A DNA stretch of 10,964 bases, from NCBI RefSeq assembly GCF_050409585.1, contig NZ_JBNUPE010000024.1, positions 1-10,964 of the forward strand, read 5' to 3'. The number at the start of each line of letters is the position of its first letter. The first letter of the stretch is position 1. Positions 5,600 to 10,964 of the stretch are shown piece after piece. The DNA comes from Facklamia sp050409585. Its GTDB lineage: Bacteria; Bacillota; Bacilli; Lactobacillales; Aerococcaceae. The notes under the pieces were generated by a model. The model was not told the DNA's origin. It ran no database searches and worked only from the letters and a program-made list of their open reading frames with translations. The position numbers and the translations under genes are program-made.

Positions 5600-5629
5600 A
5601 TTGTATCACATATTTTACTTTTAAAGTAA
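5600..5629 (-). promoter_or_regulatory. arsR promoter with palindromic candidate operator
   Basis: On the minus strand, -35 TTACTT (5629-5624), an 18-base spacer and -10 TACAAT (5605-5600) lead to the arsR start. The -35 is embedded in a perfect 7-1-7 palindrome TTACTTTTAAAGTAA (5615-5629), a likely binding site for the dimeric repressor. Confidence 0.55.
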
Positions 5630-6141
5630 GAATTTTTTGTGTTTTTTATATTACATTTAATTTTGCTTAAAATTTTTACTGATTATTAAATGGTGAAAAT
5701 AGTAGATACTTATAATATTTTAGCTAGCAAGATAAGGATACCATTTTAAGTTGTAATAAGCAAAGGTTGTTTGAAAGTAGTGTATAAATGGTTTTTAGAA
5801 TAGGTTTAAATTATAAAAATATGTAATTGTTTTATTTTTTAAACAATAAAGATCCTTCATATTAGTATGATAGTACTATTAAATAATCTTTAAACAATAA
5901 AATAAGCCAACGTATATGTTATTTTATTTATAACATAATTTTATAAAAGGCTTGAAGTGTATCTTGCTTGATTGATTGTAATATCACTGTAACCTATATT
6001 GCTATCTTTAATCGGTTTGCTTAATCATAGGTAACAAGTGCTAAAAAAACGTGCACTTATTAATAAACTTGTTTAAGATATCTTATATATATTAATTTTA
6101 ATAATAATTCACCAACAAGGTGATCATGTTAAGGAGTATTT
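5630..6141. other. AT-rich intergenic region upstream of the LysM gene
   Basis: No ORF with a ribosome site is seen in these 512 bases. It holds a direct repeat TTTAAACAATAAA (5838-5850 and 5889-5901), an 8-bp hairpin TATGTTAT/ATAACATA with a 7-base loop (5915-5937), a WalR-type box (5977-5993), a 6-bp hairpin AAGTGC/GCACTT (6036-6058) and a 12-bp palindrome TAAGATATCTTA (6074-6085). A long 5' control region is common before wall-hydrolase genes. I could not assign a confident -35/-10 pair for the LysM gene. Confidence 0.6.
5977..5993 (+). promoter_or_regulatory. WalR (YycF)-type operator
   Basis: TGTAAT, five bases, TGTAAC: an exact match to the WalR consensus TGTWAH-N5-TGTWAH. It lies 148 bp before a secreted LysM protein, the class of gene the WalRK two-component system controls in Bacilli. 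Binding is inferred. Confidence 0.65.
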
Positions 6142-7239
6142 ATGAAAAAATCAATAATAAGTTTAGTTATCTCGTCACTATTGTTGCAAGTCGTAACTGT
6201 TCAACCAACTATCTTAGCTCAGGACGATAATTATCAAGGAAGTCTTGCGATGGTTTGGAAGCAGAGAACAGTTAATGAGATACGTCGTGTAATCAATCTA
6301 ATGACTGAAAAACAAGATGGTGTCTATGTGATTCAATGGGGCGACACTTTAAGTAGTATTTCTGGAGCAACTGGTATATCGGTCAATGATTTGGCTCAAA
6401 TCAACCAAATAGCTAATCCAGATTTAATCATAGCTGGAGCAGAGTTGCGTTTTAACTCAGATTCTGGGACGATCTCATATAGTCAAGGAGATGAAGAAGT
6501 AACAGTTACAGCTTATGAGACTGAAAGCAGTTCAATTAATACAAAGGCTCAAACAGAAGAGAGTCTCTTAGTAATTGAGGCAGCTGAAGACTTTGAAGAA
6601 GTTCAAGAAGAATTACCTACTTTTGAGGAAGCTATGCCTAATGAAGTTGTCGAAACAACTCGGGAAATTAGTGAAGAAATTCTTCCAGTTGTTGAAATGA
6701 CTACCACGAGCAATGAAGTTATCGAGGAACAGCTGACTACTGAAGACTTTGAAACAACAGCCACTACAATTAAGTCTACTGATTTTAATACTGATTTAAT
6801 TGAAACTAGCGTTTCAGATATTACAACTAGCATTACTACCAGTATTGAAACGACTAGTTATGTTGAATCTACCTATGAAGAAATAACTTTTGAAACGAAT
6901 GAAGAAAGAGTTGAAACAACGCTTGTAGATAATAGCAGTACGGACCCTTATGCAGCGTTTGAAAGAATAGTTGCTGAGAAAGGTGTTTCTGATGTTGAGC
7001 AAGGTTATTGGAAGGCTATTATTAATCGTGAGTCCGGGTGGAATACATTTGCTAAAAATATGTCTTCTGGAGCATATGGATTACCACAAGCTTTACCAGG
7101 TAATAAAATGGCTTCTCATGGTGAAGATTGGCAAAGCAACCCTTATACTCAATTGTCATGGATGTATGACTATATGGTAAGTCGTTACGGATCGATTTCT
7201 GGAGCTTGGTCACATTCTCAATCAAAAGGGTGGTATTAA
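6142..7239 (+). CDS. Secreted LysM protein with Apf/transglycosylase-like C-terminus
   Basis: Probable peptidoglycan-binding, cell-wall-remodelling protein of 365 residues. A signal peptide ends near ILA/QDD (residue 26). One LysM domain (about 62-105, YVIQWGDTLSSISGATGI...) should bind GlcNAc-containing glycan. Residues about 106-265 are a low-complexity Glu/Thr/Ser-rich linker, likely extended through the wall. The C-terminal domain (about 268-365) carries INRESG with E297 as candidate catalytic acid, SGAYGLPQALPG, and ends GAWSHSQSKGWY, as in aggregation-promoting factors and IsaA/SceD-like transglycosylases of lactobacilli and staphylococci. Start ATG 6142 follows AAGGAG (6131-6136) by five bases. 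The upstream WalR box suggests WalRK control. Monocistronic: a strong hairpin follows. Whether it truly cuts glycan or only binds is unknown. Confidence 0.88.
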   Translation: MKKSIISLVISSLLLQVVTVQPTILAQDDNYQGSLAMVWKQRTVNEIRRVINLMTEKQDGVYVIQWGDTLSSISGATGISVNDLAQINQIANPDLIIAGAELRFNSDSGTISYSQGDEEVTVTAYETESSSINTKAQTEESLLVIEAAEDFEEVQEELPTFEEAMPNEVVETTREISEEILPVVEMTTTSNEVIEEQLTTEDFETTATTIKSTDFNTDLIETSVSDITTSITTSIETTSYVESTYEEITFETNEERVETTLVDNSSTDPYAAFERIVAEKGVSDVEQGYWKAIINRESGWNTFAKNMSSGAYGLPQALPGNKMASHGEDWQSNPYTQLSWMYDYMVSRYGSISGAWSHSQSKGWY

Positions 7240-7243
7240 TAAT

Positions 7244-7277
7244 TAAAGAGCTGAGATCATTAGATCTCAGCTCTTTA
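7244..7277. terminator. Long perfect hairpin after the LysM gene
   Basis: A 15-bp perfect stem, AAAGAGCTGAGATC (7245-7258) with its complement (7263-7276) plus one flanking T-A pair, around loop ATTA. The 3' arm ends CTCTTT but no longer T tract follows, so it may act as terminator, mRNA 3' stabiliser, or both. It starts four bases after the stop codon. Confidence 0.75.
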
Positions 7278-7348
7278 GGTGTTCAGAATGAAGTTAAAAT
7301 ATAGCTTATTTTGATAAAAAAGTTAAGTAGAACTTTAGGTCCAATATA

Positions 7349-7357
7349 TGGTACGAT
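7349..7357 (+). promoter_or_regulatory. Weak extended -10 candidate for the MBL-yunD unit
   Basis: TGGTACGAT resembles an extended -10, 46 bases before the ATG at 7404. No convincing -35 was found at 16-18 bases upstream. Confidence 0.3.
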
Positions 7358-7403
7358 AAAATCTTGATAGTGAAGATAAAAACTATTAAGAGAGGAAGAG
7401 TTG

Positions 7404-8748
7404 ATGAGTCAAACAAAGATTGAATTCTTGGGTGGAATTGGCACAATTGGGGGAAATATTATTAGCCTTCAAAAAGATAATCATCAAGTGATTATGGATT
7501 TTGGAGCATTTGTAGGAGCCGATATTAAACAATTGCTAGATCGATCATTAACTGAACAATTCCTTCAAGATAACTTATTGCCTAAGGTAGAAGGATTTTA
7601 TTCTCAAAGCCAGTTAAATTCAAATTCGTTAACTGCTTATGAGGTGAGCTCATCGAATACTGCCATTTGCTTGTCTCACTTGCACCTTGATCATCTAGGT
7701 TCCTTAGGACAAATAAACGAACAAATTCCTGTATACACATCAGAGAAGTCATTAAACTTTTATGAAAACTTAGTAAAAATTCCTTTTTACCTAAATATGA
7801 TGTTAATTGGCAAAGTGTTCCTCATCAAACAAGTATTCATCATGGGCCATTTAAGATAACTTTTAAAGAGAGTGACCATGATACAGAAGGTGCGAGTGCT
7901 ATTTTATTGCAACGAATGATTTGAAAATTGTTTATTCAGGAGACTTAAGACTAAATGGTTATAACCCTGAAAAAGTGCTCAAGTGGGTAGAAGGAGCCCA
8001 TACTTTTGAACCAGACCTACTATTAATTGAAGGCACCTCTTTGTCTAATTTTGGAGATGACCTCGCACCTCACTTAGCTGTTGAGGGAAAAAATCATAAT
8101 CTAGCTTGTTCAAATGAGCGGCAGTTTTTAAAAGAGAGTGACCACTTATTGGGTAAAAAACAAGCAGGCATCATAACCATTAATTTATATCCACAAAATA
8201 TACAACGCTTGATAAGATTGAATGAAATAGCTAAAAATCATCAACGGAGATTTGTCGTAGATAAAGCGTATTACCAATTGCTTAAACAACATATATCAAG
8301 CAAAATCGATAATATTTTTTGTTTAGGTGAGGATGAAGAAGAAAGTAGTCTTTCGGTAAGTGCTGAAGAATTGAAGGCTTCGCCGAATGACTATTTATTA
8401 TTAATTGATTATGAACGTCATCAAATTCTTTATCAATTACCAGCTGGAATATATTTACATTCAAACGGAGTTCCTTTAGGAGTCTTTATGGCTGGTTATG
8501 AGGAGTTTTTAACCAATATGGTTGAATACGGCCGTGATTTCTATCAGGCTGGGGTCTCAGGTCATGCCTCTCAAGCAGATTTATTGATGATTGGTTATAC
8601 GATTCAATCAAAAGTTGTTATTCCATGGCATACATTTAAACCAAAGGCTTTTGGTCAAGAGTTAGAAACAAAAGGTCTAATTGTTTTCTATCCTCAGTAT
8701 GGCCAAATATATACGATGGACAAGATATTGGAGGGGAACAATGCTTAA
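7404..8748 (+). pseudogene. MBL-fold RNase J-like hydrolase split by two -1 frameshifts
   Basis: Metallo-beta-lactamase-fold protein with C-terminal RMMBL motifs, the architecture of RNase J and related metal hydrolases; read through the shifts it would be about 448 residues. Frame one runs from ATG 7404 (AGAGGAAG upstream) with LGGIGTIGGN and metal motif H92-L-H-L-D-H97. At the T run 7784-7788 one base is missing and the frame moves to PKYDVNWQSVPHQTSIHHG and ESDHDTEGASAIL. At 7907-7908 a second base is missing and the frame continues ATNDLKIVYSGDLRLNG, LLIEGTSL, SGHASQADL and VIPWHTFKPKAF. All motifs survive in the three frames, so damage is very recent or a sequencing artefact. The end overlaps the next gene by 8 bp, suggesting coupled translation. 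If real, the shifts leave a 151-residue peptide and an orphan C-terminal part (from about 7921) without the metal site. Confidence 0.8.
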
Positions 8749-10297
8749 AATCCGCTTTTTAATAACGAGTGATACACATGGTCAATGGCACCATCATCCT
8801 GATCAGACTGAGTATTCCTTAAAGAACACTGCAGCTTTAATTGATCAATTAAAACAAGATTCGATTAAGACATTGCAATTTGATTTAGGCGATTTTATTC
8901 AAGGATCGCCTATGACGAGCTATACCAGTCAAGTGACAAAGAGTGCGGCTCCTTATGCTCGAATGATGAATGATTTGGACTATGATTATCAAATTGTTGG
9001 TAACCATGAATTTAATCACGGAATGGCCTATCAAGACACTGCATTAGACTTAATAAATGCACAAATATTATGTAGCAATATTGTGGATCGAAAAACCAAA
9101 AAGCCCTATAAGGGAAAAGCCTATGATGTCATCAACATTGAAGATTATAAAATCGGAATTATTGGTGTAACCACCCACTATATACCACACTGGGAGTTGC
9201 CAGAAAATTATGAAGGCTTAGAATTTTTAGATGCTTTTGAAACGGTTAAAGAGTATGCTCAATTTTTAAAACCTCAAGTGGATTTATTAGTTGTTGCTTA
9301 TCATGGAGGTTTTGAAGCTGACCTATCTTCGGGAGAGGCCTTAGAGGCTCAAACTGGAGAAAATCAAGGATATAAGATGATCAGTGAGATTCCTGAAATA
9401 GATCTTTTATTAACGGGTCATCAACATCGTCAGATTTGTCAGCCCTTTAAGGATTCCTTTGTCATTCAACCAGGCTATGGTGGTGAAAAGGTGGGTGAAG
9501 TTATCGTGAGTTTAGATAAAAAAGCTTCCCCAGCAATTGAAGGGGCTTTACACTCTTTTACAACTAGCGCAGCAATTGAAAATATTCGTCCATTAGAACC
9601 TGAATATAGCCAGAGCCTTAACTGGCTTGATGAGGTCTTAGGGAATGCTCCCATGGAGATGCCCACTCGAAATCTTCATCAAGCAAGAGTGAAAGGCCAT
9701 CCTTTTGCTGAGTTTTTAACGAGAACGATGTTGAATGAAACAGGGGCAGACTTCGCAGGTATATCCTTGCTCAACGATCACTTTGTAGATTTTCAAGGTG
9801 AAGTTAGGCGAGGAGAACTATTGAATATTTATCCTTATTATAATCAAATTGCTGTTAGCCAAGTAAGTGGTCAGGATATAATTGAAGCGATGGAGCATAA
9901 TTTTGCTTATTTTACTTTTGATTCATCCGGTAAAATTTCTGTAAATCCTTCTTATATTTATCCTAAACCTAAGCATTACAATTATGACTTGTACACGGGT
10001 TTTTCTGTAGAGGTTGATTTGAATCAACCAATAGGTAAGCGTGTGGTCAAATTAATTAATGAAAAAACACAAAAAGTAATTGATAAGCAAAAATATTACC
10101 ATTTAGCGCTCACTCAATATCGTGCTGTTGGGGGAGGCGATTATAATATGTTTACAAAAGCTAAAATTGTTAATATGATTGATAAAGATATGATTCAATT
10201 AATAGTTGAAGGTATGGATCAATTGACAGTTACGGAATGGAAAGATATAAATCATCATTATGAGCATATTCAATGGACAGCTTTTAATGAAGATTAA
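8741..10297 (+). CDS. Cytoplasmic metallophosphatase/5'-nucleotidase, YunD-like
   Basis: Two-domain enzyme of 518 residues that in its family removes phosphate from nucleotides or related phosphoesters using two metal ions. The N-terminal calcineurin-like domain shows D11-T-H13, G-D51, G-N88-H-E90, H188-G-G and G-H227-Q-H229, all metal-ligand motifs. The C-terminal 5'-nucleotidase domain (about 320-500) has KGHPFAEFLTRTML, RRGELLNIYPYYN and the substrate-site-like YRAVGGGDYNMF. There is no signal peptide, unlike secreted UshA-type enzymes, so it should act in the cytoplasm like Bacillus YunD. ATG 8741 follows GGAGGGG (8729-8735) by five bases and lies inside the end of the MBL gene; upstream in-frame starts would read deep into that gene. 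No terminator is seen after the stop. Confidence 0.9.
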   Translation: MLKIRFLITSDTHGQWHHHPDQTEYSLKNTAALIDQLKQDSIKTLQFDLGDFIQGSPMTSYTSQVTKSAAPYARMMNDLDYDYQIVGNHEFNHGMAYQDTALDLINAQILCSNIVDRKTKKPYKGKAYDVINIEDYKIGIIGVTTHYIPHWELPENYEGLEFLDAFETVKEYAQFLKPQVDLLVVAYHGGFEADLSSGEALEAQTGENQGYKMISEIPEIDLLLTGHQHRQICQPFKDSFVIQPGYGGEKVGEVIVSLDKKASPAIEGALHSFTTSAAIENIRPLEPEYSQSLNWLDEVLGNAPMEMPTRNLHQARVKGHPFAEFLTRTMLNETGADFAGISLLNDHFVDFQGEVRRGELLNIYPYYNQIAVSQVSGQDIIEAMEHNFAYFTFDSSGKISVNPSYIYPKPKHYNYDLYTGFSVEVDLNQPIGKRVVKLINEKTQKVIDKQKYYHLALTQYRAVGGGDYNMFTKAKIVNMIDKDMIQLIVEGMDQLTVTEWKDINHHYEHIQWTAFNED

Positions 10298-10321
10298 GTA
10301 TTTTTTCAAAGTTGAAATTAG

Positions 10322-10820
10322 TCTAAAAAGCTTTTAATAAACAAAATACTTTTAGCTGATAATTTCAATAAACAAAAAAGAAATGCGGATTATGTTGGTG
10401 ATGAATATTTTTCTTCTGATCATTTATCGTTTAAAAAAGATGGTTACATAGGGTTTTTAGATTATTATGTAATGGGTAAAGATTTTATGGAAAATGGCTT
10501 TTCACCTCATGCTGTAGCAATCCATATTATAGATTGTGATAAAAAAAGAACTTGAGGGTTCATCATTTTGTATCTGATACCAATCATAGCCCAACAGATC
10601 CAGCGAATAAATACCATGAAGCAGTTATTAAACCAAAAGAATAGTATAATAAGATAATGGAATTGGAAGGTAAGGAATATGTAAAAGAAAACATAGAAAC
10701 TGAAGTATTTTAACATTTATTACAGATGCTGATGAAGGGAGCGACCCTGGCTTAGGAGTAATAAAAAAATTATCTATTGAACATCAGATAGAACTAATGA
10801 GCAAATTTTTAAGAAGCTAA
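10322..10820 (+). pseudogene. Decayed, N-terminally truncated sce7725-family protein
   Basis: Three conserved-looking pieces in successive frames. The first, open from 10322 to TGA 10553, reads LLADNFNKQKRNADYVGDEY ... YIGFLDYYVMGKDF ... FSPHAVAIHIIDCDKK. One base missing from the A7 run (10541-10547) moves to LRVHHFVSDTNHSPTDPANK, which meets TAG at 10642, continues in the same frame, and stops at TAA in the T run 10708-10711. Another -1 shift there restores TFITDADEGSDPGLGVIKKL ... IELMSKFLRS, ending at TAA 10818. From memory this pattern matches the C-terminal half of sce7725-family proteins, of unknown function and often found beside sce7726; no alignment was run. The N-terminal half and start codon are absent: the frame opens 24 bases after the yunD stop, so a deletion joined the remnant to that gene. 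Confidence 0.55.
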
Positions 10821-10964
10821 ATAAAAAGACAATCAGTTTAAATTTATAGTTTATTATATAATGAAAATAATTTGATGTTTATACTAAAAGAGTTAGAAAA
10901 ACTAGGCTCTATGTCCAATAGGGTTGATGCTATCCAAGGAGATTAAGCCACTAACGGTTGCTTA
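10821..10964 (+). other. AT-rich tail with no supported gene
   Basis: A 23-codon ORF (10875-10946, MFILKELEKLGSMSNRVDAI...) is present but lacks a ribosome site; it could be a further gene fragment or chance. Nothing else is recognised before the window edge. Confidence 0.4.

Noticed and set aside
5889..5937. CRISPR-like or iteron array suggested by the repeated TTTAAACAATAAA and nearby hairpin.
   Set aside because: There are only two copies, no regular spacers, and no cas or rep gene in the window.
6603..7002. Minus-strand ORFs opposite the LysM gene linker.
   Set aside because: They are shadows of the Thr/Glu-rich codon repeats on the plus strand and lack ribosome sites.
7784..7921. Programmed -1 frameshifting in the MBL gene.
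   Set aside because: Two separate shifts would be needed, the first site (CCT TTT TAC) does not allow tandem slippage of both tRNAs, the second (TTA TTG CAA) is not slippery, and no stimulatory hairpin is evident. Mutation or sequencing error is simpler.
10875..10946. 23-codon ORF at the right edge as a small gene.
   Set aside because: No ribosome site or promoter is visible and the surroundings are decayed; kept only as part of the unexplained tail.

Overview
The window suggests an AT-rich, low-GC Gram-positive bacterium of the Lactobacillales (Bacilli). The signs are an Asp-Phe-Tyr-Trp-His-Gln-Cys-Leu tRNA array of the kind that trails a rRNA operon, strong AGGAG-type ribosome sites, TTG starts, a WalR-type operator in front of a cell-wall protein, and an IS1182-type remnant. 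The genus cannot be fixed from this sequence; an Aerococcaceae- or Carnobacteriaceae-like relative is only a guess.

Layout. Positions 1-674 hold eight tRNA genes (the first cut by the window edge), none encoding its own CCA end, closed by a terminator at 688-712. Directly behind it is a tight unit: promoter (714-742), an unannotated 31-codon ORF with a good ribosome site (774-869), and a terminator (887-917). This unit lies in front of an RsgA-family GTPase gene (1035-2078) and looks like a leader-peptide attenuator or a free small-peptide gene. Next come a trigger-factor C-domain-like protein (2176-2871) and a membrane-anchored class A beta-lactamase-fold serine hydrolase (2936-4630), both with TTG starts.

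A 621-bp IS1182-family remnant with perfect 25-bp ends (4631-5251) begins at the base after the hydrolase stop codon. Its transposase is ruined by a stop at codon 2, a frameshift and internal deletions, and its right part holds a 45-bp perfect palindrome. Convergent to it is an ArsR-type repressor (5270-5560, minus) with a palindromic candidate operator over its own promoter. An AT-rich intergenic region of about 510 bp carries a perfect WalR-type box before a secreted LysM protein with an Apf/transglycosylase-like C-terminus (6142-7239), followed by a long perfect hairpin.

The right third is a two-gene unit: a metallo-beta-lactamase-fold (RNase J/RMMBL type) gene split by two -1 frameshifts (7404-8748), overlapping by 8 bp a cytoplasmic YunD-like metallophosphatase/5'-nucleotidase (8741-10297). 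After it lies the decayed, N-terminally truncated remnant of what I recognise as an sce7725-family protein (10322-10820), then 144 bp with no supported gene.

Functional themes are translation/ribosome maturation on the left (tRNAs, RsgA, trigger-factor-like protein), cell envelope in the middle (serine hydrolase, LysM protein) and nucleotide/RNA metabolism on the right. The best candidate for something undescribed is the 714-917 small-peptide unit. Caution: all three -1 shifts for which I can locate a homopolymer fall in A or T runs, so raw-read support should be examined before calling the genes dead.
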